A stretch of DNA of 64,000 bases from Trichopria drosophilae (taxonomy: Eukaryota; Arthropoda; Insecta; Hymenoptera; Diapriidae). The stretch lies in assembly GCA_030407085.1 (NCBI GenBank), contig CM059584.1, positions 61,457,501 through 61,521,500 on the forward strand. Reading direction: 5' to 3'. Of this stretch, positions 44,999-56,533 are shown one piece after another; position 1 is the first letter of the stretch; every line of letters begins with the position of its first letter. The notes below the pieces were generated by a model. That model was not told the DNA's origin and did no database searches. It saw only the letters and a program-made list of their open reading frames with translations. The position numbers were made by a program, and so were the translations under genes.

Positions 44999-46051
44999 CT
45001 TCGCACCGACGACTGTACCGATCTGGCCTCGCGCCCCGAGGCCATATCACGGGAGGAAGTACTTCCGTAGCGCGAACACTCATGGCCGAACCCCTGCCAC
45101 GAGATCGGAACTCAGGAAATCTAGCGTCGCGTCGAGCAGGCTCTCGCCAGTGTTCCTACCCAAGCGAAACGTGATGTCATTGGCAACAAGGCGAGATTGC
45201 AGCGTCTCTCTTATCGCAACATATATTCTCGTACTTGTAACTAACAGGGGGTATATAGAATTTAAAACTATAAAATTTTGACCCACATATTTTTTGTTCC
45301 AACACATTTATTTAAAATTAATTTTATTAACCGATACGTATATTAAGAAAATTTAAAAAAGTTTGTGAATAAGGAAAAATGTAATTAATTGTATATTATT
45401 TATTATGTAAGAAAACCGTATTCTGTTTTGCAGGCCGTGGTAAGACGAACGATTTTTTCAAAATTATATATATATATGGGATGCCATATTTTAGCACTCA
45501 TTTTGGGACACATCAGACAAATCCCTTATTAACTCTGCTACCCCCCCCCCCCTGTCCCCACGAGACAAAATCCCTTCCTCTGCACGAAAATAGTCCGTGG
45601 CGGTTGAAGAAAAAAGGTTATGTAAGTATGGAGATTCATCGCACGCTTCCGGAACTTGGCCCGCGCTCGCCACACCATTCCGCGGATAAACCTAACTTAA
45701 CCGTTTTACTCAGTCGCTAAACAGAGTATTTTCCGTAGATCTTTGTCTCCGTATACGGTGGGACTGCTACACCTTAATTCTGAGAAGGTATTTGTCATGT
45801 TACTGCACTAGTCGCGCCTAGCATAGTGGCCGTTGCGCGAACCCGACTAGCAATAATTGGCCTTAAAATAGTGAGAACTTATCCGGAAACTTTAATTTTA
45901 ACATCGTTTTATATTTTACTGATTGCATGAGAGCAGAGTGTTCTATGTAGTGAATATAAAGAAAAGCAGACTTGTGAACCGACGATTGAAGTAATTAGAC
46001 TCGCAACGCATGAGCAGCGCAGAATATAAATTGTTTATAAAATTATAATGG
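44999..46051. other. Mixed DNA with a possible minus-strand exon
   Basis: Two further hairpins (ggcctcg/cgaggcc near 45025; ggaagtacttcc near 45055) end the GC-rich block. A minus-strand frame at 45080-45230 (ETLQSRLVANDITFRLG…LDATLDFLSSDLVAG) has coding-like composition but is unrecognised. A C12-13 run lies near 45541. The rest is featureless. Confidence 0.35.
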
Positions 46052-46500
46052 ACGGCGTGATGGTCGTGCGGGCTAAGGCGCCAGTCTTAGTCCGCCCGAA
46101 CTGAACGTCGCGAAGGTCCCGAGTTCGAATCCCCGTCCTGCAATTTTCTCTGCTTATGTCCAGTGTGGAATAACCGGGGAACTTTGCTGGGCGAAGGTAC
46201 GAATTTGGGACCGCTGCCGACCCCCGTCGGCAGTTATCGGTACCATCAGCGTCTTATCCGCGGTCGGTACGTCGTGGGTCTTATCTCGGATAAAGAGGGG
46301 ATAAGCCCCGCGTCGTACTCGCTAAGGCACAGACCGCCGAATCTGCTGGCGGTACCGATATTGGGGTAGGGGGGACCGGCTCTGGGTGGGTGTTGTGTGT
46401 GCCTATAGTTCTGTCTTGTACCGTCTGTCTCTGTCCTGTACCTCTCCACCCGAGAGCCGACCCGCAAATGGTTCAATGCATATTCCGCAATTACATGTCC
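46052..46500 (+). mobile_element. tRNA-Leu-like SINE
   Basis: The A box region reads tggtcgtgcggg (46061), then ctaaggcgccag as in tRNA-Leu, and the B box is GAGTTCGAATCC (46121-46132). The A-to-B distance of about 60 bp fits a class II tRNA with a long variable arm. A GC-rich body follows to about 46500 with no clear A tail. The 3' border is approximate. Confidence 0.7.
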
Positions 46501-46890
46501 CATTTTTCTTTAATAGGAATTAGGATATTTCAGATTTGAAGTTTCCATGATCTGTTAGAAACTTCGCAGTGCAGTGATTGACTTCGATCTTTCTTTTGAG
46601 CCGTTCCTGTATTCTCGGGAATATGTTAAGCCTCATTCTTCCTTTTTGGTTGACAGTCTATCTGTCCTATCATTTTTAATCATAAAGTTCCATATTTCTT
46701 TGCAGATTGTATATTCTTTCATTTTCGGCTGTATTTTTCTGTAAATATTGCCATTGACAAATGTCAATATCATATTGACAAATATCCAGTCTATTTCTGA
46801 ATCCATGTTTTGTACTTTTCGATGTTAAACGTTGTCATGCAATCCACAAGCACTGTCATTGCTTCCGCAGCGCGATTGCAAGCGCATGTA

Positions 46891-47199
46891 CACGGAGAGA
46901 AGAAACCAGGGGCGAACTCTGTGCGCTGCCTGCTAGAAAGTCGATGCGGCGCGGGCGGTTTGCCACGGAATGGCGTGACGAGCGCCAGAGAAAGGCGCGG
47001 AGGCATACGGCAAATCTATATACTTTGTAATATAGACTTTCCGAATCGAGCTGTAGGGAGTTTTGCTGTATAGCATCGGGAGTTTGTCCGGTATATATAT
47101 AACATCAGCACGTGTAAAGATACATATATAGGTATATACACCGCATCGACTTTCTAGCAGGCAGCGCACAGAGTTCGCCCCTGGTTTCTTCTCTCCGTG
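46891..47199. mobile_element. 309-bp MITE with perfect 59-bp TIRs
   Basis: 46891-46949 (starts CACGGAGAGAAGAAACCAGG) is an apparently exact reverse complement of 47141-47199. TA flanks both ends (46889-46890 and 47200-47201), as in Tc1/mariner insertion. The lack of arm divergence suggests a recent copy. The middle is non-coding. Confidence 0.9.
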
Positions 47200-47249
47200 T
47201 AGTTTTTGGAATGAAGTCGCCTGTGTATATTCCTTTCATGCCTTTATAT

Positions 47250-49560
47250 TACAGTTCGCAGTCTTGTTTCGACAATTTTACAGGATGACTGAACAAAGTC
47301 CTAGTTTTCTTCAATATGTTTCTTACATGTGGTGTGGGATCCATTCCCGTACTCAAGGTTAACCACAGGTTTTTGGAGAAGTTTATCAGTTTTAGGCTTT
47401 ATTAGGTAGGACAAGGCTAAGCCAATTTTTGCTTTTTAGGCTAATATTTCGCATTGCTCTTGACTACTGTCATCTTGTTCGTTTCACGCCATTTTTCAAC
47501 CTCGGAGAGGACTACGTTAGCCTTTGTTTGTAATTGAGATTATGAATTTAATGATGACCGCCTGCTTATCTGCATATGCAATAGTTTTGCAATCTTTATT
47601 GTCTAAAGCCTTTAAATTGCCATTAAAGACTGAGTTTAGGAAGGTTAGACCAAAGATCGATCCCATACAGGCACCCCTTATTCACGTTTCGTGTGAATTT
47701 TATTGTTTTTTGTATGGATGACAACTCTTCTGTTGTTAAGTTTTTATTAAGAGATAGAGTCGTCTTGGACATTGGTGAGTTTTGAGTCTGTGTAATACAC
47801 TTGTCCACTATACATTATCGACGACTCCTTTGTTGTTTACGTCTATACCCAGTAAGTAATCACATTTGCAGTTCTGAAACACCTCGTGCGTTTTCAGTAT
47901 TGCATCTTCTATACATTTGTTTTATTCTGAATCCATATTAATTCTCGTTTAATTTTCCAATCATTTTTTTAATTTTCTTATTTTTTATTAAAAATACTTT
48001 ATTATATGTAAAAAATGCACATGGTATAATTTAAATGCGGTATTAAGAAAACTAGATATCTCAATTTTATGAAATGCATCGATCGTGACGCCACGGCCGC
48101 GATTTTGAATATTTTACCACGATATTTTGCACACCTACACCTATCAAATATTTCGTTTTCGTCGAATTCTGCGTCCCACCACAACTTTGCTATTTTGGTC
48201 ATGGAATGACCTAAACCCGCTTTTTGCACACATATTTTGCTTTGTATTATTCTGGGCATTGTTCCCGACGGACTGTTTCGGGCATCTATCGTAATGAATT
48301 CTCTGAATCTTTGAATTCTTCTTTCGTTAATTTCGGGTTGCGATTTCTTTTTCTTCTGAATGTAAACTATTCTTCTGACATTTCCTATTTTTGCATCTTT
48401 TTCCCTTTATATTGTCTTCGCTGTTTATATGTGCCTTTTCTTATTTCGGTGAGTTCCAGATTCCACCATGGAACCCTCCTCACTTCTTTCTTATTCCTCG
48501 GGATTACTGCATTACATGCCTTCCCGAAAACCTCTCAAAGATAATCCCACATTCCTCGGTTTTTCATGGATTGTAATGCAGTCGGTCACAGCTTCACCAA
48601 TTTTTTCCCAGTTAGCTTTGTCTATGAAGTATGAATGCCATCTACCTTATCATGTCGTGTCTAACGAGCTAGTACATATATTTGTAATTAGGCATCAATG
48701 GTCACTGAAAGTCCAGTCACCTAGAGCCTAGTTATTTATTATACCAGTCGTGTTTCTAGTCGTGACGATGATGGCTATATTTGACTCTCCTGGTATATAA
48801 TATTCTTCCTCTTGTATTTTCTATTTGTCTGCCCATATTGGTGATCATGCATTCACGTCTCCACATATGATCGATCGACTTCTCCCGCAAAACTCCTTAT
48901 ATCTTCTCAATATGGGCAATATCTGTTTCTATATTCATGATTTTATCTGAAGTATGCACTTACATGAAACAGCTAACGTTTTCCATAATTCATGCTAAAC
49001 ACTATGCCCTGGCGTTGTAGTACGCGCTTGCTTTATGTCCGATAGTGAGGGTTTTAATACCTCAAAAAAAAATGCATCAATTTTCTCTGGTAGTGCTCGT
49101 TCTCTGAATCCCCCAGCTATAAATTTGTTTTTTCTACAGATTAGGATTCTCAATCCCGACGGATCGTTTTCAAAAACACCAGTTGGACTAGTTTCCATTG
49201 TCCGTCGTTGTTATTATTTCAATAGCCGTTCACAGATTAGTTTGTATCGTGGGAAATGTTTAGTGCCAGCATAAACAAAAAACAAGTTTGCTTTTGTATT
49301 TTCAGCATTCGGTTGTGCGGAAGTCTTTCTCGCTACACTTTACGCATGTTTCGTTATTTGTGCAGTTCTTTAATGTGTCCCAAGCTCTAGCACTTAAAAC
49401 ATCTTGAGACTTTTATCAAATTATTTAACCATGACAGTCTTACTATGAATAATTTTCCCTCCGAGACCATGTTGTTTCTTATTTTGGGTGATGCCTGAAT
49501 CAATGAATTTGTGATGTTTTTGGTTCTTTTCCCTAGTCGGAAGCAAGCTTACTGGCTCTT
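47250..49560 (-). mobile_element. Decayed LINE (R1/I-like)
   Basis: Read on the minus strand, the order is ORF1 zinc knuckles (near 49310-49410; CFKC, then NNETCVKCSEKDFRTTEC), an apurinic-type endonuclease (near 48740-48900; CGDVNA, SPIWAD, and TFSDH), and reverse transcriptase (near 47500-47700; GCLYGIDLWSNL and AYADK in place of the YADD box). Stops and frame changes occur throughout. The endonuclease-then-RT order identifies a LINE of the I/R1/Jockey group. It is too decayed to classify further. Confidence 0.7.
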
Positions 49561-49762
49561 CCCGAAGTTGGCATATTGTCCGCCTCGGGAATTGAGGTGA
49601 TGCTTATTGCCTTATAAAATTATTTTTAGTATCGACCAATTAAAACTTGATTTACAGCATTGGCGTTATATTGGTCAGTTAAAAAAGTCTTTAAGGATAA
49701 TAATACGTAAAAAATGGAGTGTAATAAGATGGATAATATAAGAAAATTGTTTAAATTAATCA

Positions 49763-49796
49763 TAACGTTTCGACCCTGATTCGGATCGTTTTTAGA
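49763..49796 (-). ncRNA. Second degenerate hammerhead-like motif
   Basis: The minus strand reads CTAAAAACGATCC, GAATCA, GGGTCGAAACGTTATG. Stem II (GATCC/GGGTC) pairs with one G-U, and CGAAACGTTA matches the motif at 23063. The CUGANGA strand is mutated to CTAAAAA. It is probably a relic of the same mobile family. Confidence 0.35.
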
Positions 49797-52700
49797 TAGA
49801 GTGAAAACCCGGTGGAAATTGACCGTATTTATACATAGCGATGTGTATGTATTGGTGTTTATCTTTTTCGTTCTCTAAAACTGGTGCTGTAGTTAAGATA
49901 CCAGCAGCAATTGATGGCGACCTCGCCATCTCATAGTTCATTATTTCTGATTCATACTGTATTGAGCCGAAGTCAATCTCTGAGATGGGTGTTACTTTCA
50001 CTTGTGCTTTATCTTCTAGTCAGGGTCCTTATTCTATTTTTGGGTTGGCAGTCCAGTATTAATTTTCGCTTTGTAGATTTGTACATATTGGGGATCCTTA
50101 TTTACGGTCGTTTACTAAAAGCTGTCGTCTCTTCTTTAATTTTTCACTGCATATGTTAATTTATATATTAGTATGATATCTTCCCATCATCCACCGCTGG
50201 ATGATCTGACGCTAATGGTTGCACTCTGCGTTGAACCCCCAAACAGTTTCTTTTTGTTATAGAGGTACGCATCTCTAGCTCAAGGACGACTTATAACCTA
50301 GACTCAAAGAGTTTTGCAGTAGTGATATAATATTCATGCAGCAGCTAATATGCTTATACGATCCGCCGTTGTTTGGGAACATCAGACCCCGCAGACATAG
50401 TTGTTGGTTAGTTTCAAAGAGTGGGTGGAGGGGGTGGGGAGTGCCTCGAAAGGGATAACGACTCTCCCGAGTTTGTACTAGGCCGCTCTCTGCGTTGGCA
50501 TATTATTCGCCTAATCCCTTTGGTATTCAGGGGTCACCCACCGATCCCACTTTGCCCCTCTTCGTAGACTTGCTACACATCCCACTCGCTACTGGTAACC
50601 CCTATGTTTGCACATCGAGATTCAGTCACTCTCACTTCCTCCACCTTGTCTCGTTGTCAATTTTTCTCATTAATTAATTCATCTTCATACCATTGTCCCT
50701 GTGCATCTCATCACAGGGAATTACAGAATATGTACTATTCCATGAAGTACACATTCTGTATTGTCCGGGTTTGTCAGGACCAAACCCGGTTGTATTTTAC
50801 GGGGGTGACTTACCGTTACAATTGCCCTTTATCCGCACGATTATTCTGTATTGTTTCTGGGTAGTATGGTGCTTCTGGGTATATGATGTTTCTCCGTACC
50901 ATTGTATATTAGTAGCTAAAATAGGTGCACCCGTTGTTAATAGTCGACGATTATATGATCTATTGGTAGTGGACTTAGCTCCAGTCTCCCCTGACAACCT
51001 GTGGATATAACGACAGCGACGTGCCGTTCTATATAAGGACCTATGGGGCACGATGAAAGATGATATCGACAAGAATCAACATGTTTCAGTGAATGCGATT
51101 TACGAAACATTCCGAAGACGATATTAAACAATATCTGTCATTTGATCTCGCGAATTTCTCTCTCAGTTTGTTTTCTGAAGAGGAAGTGCTTAAAGGAAGC
51201 AAATCCTTGTTATAGTCAGCATTTATGCTATTGGACAATGTGAAATTTGGAAAGAACAATGCACATATGTCTTCTGGGACAAAGTTACAAGTTTCAAGCT
51301 TATTTGCCACAAGTACGTGACATATATTACGAAAAACTTTGGTTCCAAAGTTTGATACTCCGCTGACAGTTACCCAAGAAAAGTGTCTCTCCAACGGCTA
51401 TTAAGAAATTACAAGTGTATTATTCCGTTGAAATAATTGGCATTGACTTCCTCGTTGTTATGACTGGACTTGTTGATGCAGTCAGAACATTTTTTTCAAG
51501 CAGCTCACGAAAGGTAAAAGTAAAGAAGCAATTTGCAATCGTACAAGCTTCAAATATAATGTGTACGAAAGAACATTTTTTCCCTCCACACGTTTGGCGT
51601 ATGCAATAAGACGTCTTCCCTATTCAACATTAAGAAATTAAAGTCATCACTATGCTAAAAAATCGATCAGATTTGAAGACTACGACCGAGCTATTTAAAG
51701 GGGAAAATGTCGATCATGAAATTCTTGCTTCGGTCGGTGTACTATTAGTCGTCGCTTTATAAGGTGTGGAGAAACGCGATAAATGTCTGGACACGCTGAG
51801 ATTTAAACGCTTCCCAAACGCGGACGCGGCGTCCAAACTAAATTTACCCATGCTGGCTGCCACGAAAAGTTCGTCAAGAAAACATCACAAGTCCATAACT
51901 ATCACAAATCCAAATGTTCATTTATAATTATGTAAATTCGGAAGAATGGGTCTGGAAGTGAACAACTGCAGGTTTGCGGCCTACAGCTACGTAAGCCCCA
52001 CCTGCACCTGTACAGCTACTGAATGTAACCTTGCGCTAATTCAAGAGAAACTGCACTGTATCAAGTGGCTACCGAAAAGCAGGCATTAAATGTTCAATGT
52101 TATGTTACCACTATTCGGAAAACACATGCCTGATTTCCGGAACATACCCCTCGCTGAAGAAAATGACAACGAAACTCCTCGACAGAGAAATGACGTATTG
52201 TACTACCCACGAGCAAAGCGCTAAATATTATGTATGATAAAAATAAATGTTCCACTTTCGCACTTATCAAAAACTGTCGTTTACACGCCTTCCACTTATT
52301 ACTAATAAATTTACTATGCATAATACAGTTACAAAGAACAGAACAAAATTATAGACTTTTTTCTTTTTTCTAACTATACCAAGTCTACCATTTTTCCTCG
52401 CACACTCCTTTCACAGGCGCGGGTAATCATGGCTAATGGGTGCATCAACTCCAGACTTTAATTTAATTAAACCCTGAATTTTTACATGGTGGTTGATTCT
52501 CCGCAGATTGTATGGATCGAAATCATCTAATAATTGGATTCATTCTTCGACTAGATTTCTTTATTGATTCAATTATCCTGTTAATTTTTTTCGATACTTC
52601 GGTTATGATTTATAGTGTGGCTGCATGTACTGTTAGAAGTGACTACTGCTTTCTAAAATGAGATCAGTGCAGACGTTGTGGTTACAATATGCGTAAATAC

Positions 52701-53512
52701 AGTACGCATTTTCAAACCCATATCTTTCAACATCGATTTATTCGCCAGGCACGTTTTAAGTTACATGGATCATGTTGGCCACCTCGTCAGTAGAATAAAA
52801 GACGGTGAACTTCATTATGAATTCGCGAATTAAGGTGTTGTTGAGTGCATTTCCTCGTGAAGTAGGGATCAAGTGTGGAATAAGAGTGAGGTCTAAATGT
52901 TTACCACAACAGCCTGATGCACCCGACAGCCAGTTGTTGTTATTTGAGTTGGAACATGATCGGAAGACATGCAGCGGAATAAATAGTTTCTGCATTTAAA
53001 AAGCAATATTTAAAATGAATCCATCCTTACAATTCCGCTGTTTGGTAATGCACAGTCTGTAAGCTTGAGTTCTTGAACCCGATGTTCACTGCTGTTTTAT
53101 TTTTTCTGTACAATAAAATATTTAAGATGGATTTTCTTTCACTTGGCAGATTATGTGTCTTTGTAATGAAAATACTGTGATATTTCTATACGATGATTAT
53201 CAGGGGTTTCTATAATATTATTTTGATATTCTTTAGAATATTCGCAGGGATAAGATATACATACTGTTTCTCTTTGCAGTAACTGGGATATGCTTATATG
53301 TTATTCTTTGCCTCGCCTTAGACTTTCTAGGCTTAAGTGCCATTCTGCTTTTTCAGAGTTCTTGCTAACTTTTCACTTAATTCTCTGTTGCTTTGAATGT
53401 AGAGTTTCCTGTTTTGGTGATTGTTGTATAAAATAGGGATTCTATTCTTAATACATTTATCTGTGACTACTTTTGGATAACCATTTTCTGCCAAGAGGTT
53501 TTACGTTAACGT
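49797..53512. other. Intergenic DNA without recognised genes
   Basis: Many short frames, none with a known motif. The part at 51050-51650 has a coding-like texture on the plus strand (CEIWKEQCTYVFWDKV) but is broken by stops, so it may be an old transposase. A double hairpin is listed separately at 50723-50789. Confidence 0.4.
50723..50789. other. Two adjacent strong hairpins
   Basis: acagaatatgtac (50723-50735) pairs with gtacacattctgt (50747-50759) except for one internal AT/AC step. CCGGGTTTG (50765-50773) pairs exactly with CAAACCCGG (50781-50789). Only five bases separate them. Confidence 0.6.
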
Positions 53513-53525
53513 TTATTTTTTTATC

Positions 53526-54000
53526 GGTGTGAAGCTGCCCCCCCCCCCTTCAACGAAAAAAAAATAAAAGCAGTTCTATATGCCCCCACATAGTTCTGAA
53601 GTTCTTTATACATTTTAAACATAGTTCTGTTGATTTTACCAAAATAATTGCATTTCGAAACATCGGAGAGGGGGCCAACTTCACAAATTATAAAATTTAA
53701 CGACTTGTAACTCTCCCAATATTGAATCAAAAACTTTTGTAAAGAAAAGTTGTAGAACTCGTTGGGGGCAAAAGGAACTCCAGAGAAAAAAACGTTTTTT
53801 TGACATTAATAATTTTTGGATTTTATGAAAAAAACTGACGTCTTGTTACTCGGCCGGTCGTCGTCGGATCAAAAAGTTTTATAAATAAAAGTTGTAGAAC
53901 TATTCGGGAGGCAAAAGGAAGTATAGAGGAAAAAATCGATTTTTTGAAGTAGTATTGTAGAATTGTAGTACTGTATTGTACAGTATTGTAGTATTGTAGT
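53526..54000. repeat. Left TIR of the FB/NOF element
   Basis: Inverted partner of 60860-61322. It includes a C10 run and the phrases gaacttcagaactatgtg (inverted), aaagttgtagaactc and gccggtcgtcgtcgg. Confidence 0.88.
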
Positions 54001-54185
54001 ATTGTAGAAATATCATAGATTTGCAACATTAACATTAACGGAGTGTCCATTTCCACGTAAATTTCCTATGTCGTGCCTGAGAGAGAGAGAGACATACAAT
54101 AATTTTTTAACGTGATTGTTTGGTTAGGTTAGGATAGTTTCAGGATAGGAAGCACCTGTTCTTCAAGGCAAATCAAATTTGCCGA

Positions 54186-55884
54186 TCTCATTTATGGGGC
54201 ATTCTTTGAAAAACCAGCCACCCAAAAGATTTTTTTGTTTGGATCTTTTTGACAATCACAGAGATTGATGTATACATGGATCTAAGATTTTTGGCGGAGT
54301 TTCAGATTCTTTTTTTAATAGGTTGCCATACTGTAAGGGGTCAAAGGTTTATGTCAAAAAATTTTCAAAAATTCATATCTCTGAAACGTAGCAATGGATT
54401 TTCATAAACCTAAGCGCATTTTCTTCAGTATTTCTGGAAGTTTAACATAAAAAGTAATTGAATATGAACAGAAAAAAATTCTATCCAAAGAATGCTTAAT
54501 AATGTTTTTTTTGGACATTTTTAATCCTCACCCCTCTCTACGATTTCTTTCAAAGGTATCTAGAAATGTTCCTTATTTCATCTTTGAATCCTATCGAGAG
54601 CGTTTTAGGACAGGCACAATTATACGTGCCACAGGAGATTATGTGACACAACGCAGCGTGCAGATCGTGCTCTGCACTGTTCTGGAAGCTTGCATACATG
54701 GATATGAAATTCTTGATGCTCTACCTTCTACTACACAAAAAAAGTAATATAACTGTTATAATCGCGCCTACTAAACAGCTCATCTGCCGATTTTTGCAGT
54801 AATTTAATTTAAAAAACGTGTTTACTATGCACATAATTATTCAATATGTATAAATAACAGGAATACATATGATAAAAAATCATGTATAATGGAATTAAAG
54901 TGTTTTACGATTTAAAACGTTTCGGGATTTTTTGTTCTACCTAGTACCTGGAAGAAATCTATCGTGGGAACGTTCACCACTTATTTACGGGTTTGCTGTT
55001 GCGATGGCGAAAAGAATGAATATTACGTTTATTGTAGAAAATTTCATCCTTTACTTTTTTTGTTGCAAACATTTTTTTCTCAGATGCTTATTTTTTAAAA
55101 TAAAATTTTAAATTAAATTATTAAATTACTAAATTAAATTGAATTACTAAAAGATCGGCGGATGAGCTGTTTAGAAGGGCGATTATTACAGTTATATTAC
55201 TTTTTTTATGTAGAAGAAGGTAGCCCGCACGGAAAAAATATATATCTTGCATATTTATAAGCAATGCAGGATATATTTGGGCAAAAAGTTAGCTATCCGA
55301 TATATAAGTCGGATATATCCGCTGGAAATATCTGTAGATTATGCAAAAATGCTATATATATCGGATATATCTTAAATATATATCGGCATATGTCAAGCAC
55401 GTCGGGTTATACGCCGGATATATCCTGCATATTTCCAATATATATTTCAGGATATATCTGCCGAATATATATTTTTCCCATTCGGGAGGAGCATCAGGAT
55501 ATTCATATCCATTTATGAAAGCTTCCAGAACAGGGAGCAAGGCACGATCTGCACGCTGCGCTGCGTCAAATAATCTCCTGTAGAACGTAAAATTGTGCCT
55601 GTTCCCAGACACCATCGGTAGGGTTCAAATATGATGAAATAAGGAACATTTCTAGATACTTTTGAAAGAAATCCATTGCTACGTTTCAGAGATATGAATT
55701 TTGAAAAATTGTTTACATAAATCTATGACCCCTTACAGTATAGCAACCTATAAAGAGAAGAATCTGAAACTTTGCCAAAAATCTTAAATCGATATATACA
55801 ACAATATACGTGATTGTTAAAAAGATTCAAATAAAAAATTTTTTGGGTGGCTGTTATTTTAGAGAATGCCCCTTATATAAACCC
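54186..55884. mobile_element. Nested foldback element, ~1.7 kb
   Basis: Arms of up to 600-700 bp (54186-54790 and 55150-55884) are inverted copies sharing ggggcattct, agccacccaaaa, gaccccttacagtat, gtagcaatggattt and ctgttctggaagctt in mirrored order. Both arms translate to the same broken peptide around LEAxIxGYE. A 250-bp MITE is inserted in the right arm. It is non-autonomous. Confidence 0.85.
55231..55482. mobile_element. MITE rich in the palindrome GGATATATCC
   Basis: The ends ggaaaaaatatatat and atatatatttttccc are inverted. The inside contains many copies of ggatatat(c/t) in both orientations, so any copy can pair with any other. It interrupts the right arm of the nested foldback. Confidence 0.75.
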
Positions 55885-56039
55885 TGTATAACGATTTTCC
55901 TTTGGACGTGGATTTAGATACGGGCTAACATTAATGCTATTCTTTTAATTAATTAATAATTTTAATAATTAACATTAAGTATTCATTTAATAGCATATTA
56001 TAATGGGAACTAAAGTTACATTTAAAATTAGACACTAGG

Positions 56040-56242
56040 CCGCGCGTCATGTTATAGCGGCACGTTTGAATATCAGCCAAATCGCGCGTATATCATTGAC
56101 CAATCGCAGCGAAGTGAAAGTGCGCCTTCTACGCCAATATGGAAGGCGGTGGGCGGAGCCCGGGAGACGAGCTTCGCGCTTGCGTCGAGTTCCCCACGTG
56201 CGCCGGGTTTCACGCGAGCTCCGAGAGGTGCCCGTGGAAAAG
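56040..56242 (+). promoter_or_regulatory. CpG-rich promoter and 5' UTR exon of the NOF gene
   Basis: A CpG-rich island in AT-rich DNA holds two CCAAT motifs (gaccaatcgc near 56098; gccaatatgg near 56133), a GC box (gggcggagcc near 56152) and an E-box (ccacgtgc near 56196). It ends at a splice-donor consensus AAAG|GTAACT (GT at 56243-56244). The downstream acceptor at 56515 leads to the NOF ATG. The simplest reading is the promoter plus a non-coding first exon of the transposon's own gene. Confidence 0.55.
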
Positions 56243-56515
56243 GTAACTTCTCGTCACGTTCTGACAGCATTTTTATGAAGTGATCTCGCGGTACTGGAAT
56301 TGATTTCGTTCAATGAATCTGTTTTTTTTTCACATACGTGATAGTCCTTGGATTCATTTATCGATTACACCAGTATTAGCCGTTTATATCTTTCAAAATG
56401 TTCATTTTTGATCTCATTTTTGACATACTTTTTATTTTCAATACCTTCATCTTTTTACGATACCCGAATTTTGAACAATTTGTCTTTTAACTAAGGTTCA
56501 TTTTTTTTTTAATAG
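56243..56515 (+). other. Predicted 273-nt intron in the NOF leader
   Basis: The donor GTAACT follows AAAG, and the acceptor is a T-rich tract ending tttttaatag at 56515. A branch-like taactaag lies about 25 bases upstream. Exon 2 then has 18 bases before the ATG at 56534. Confidence 0.5.
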
Positions 56516-56533
56516 TAGCGTTTCACATTAACG

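Noticed and set aside
46052..46140. A functional tRNA-Leu gene
   Set aside because: The tRNA-like part lacks a pairing acceptor stem and runs straight into a SINE body.
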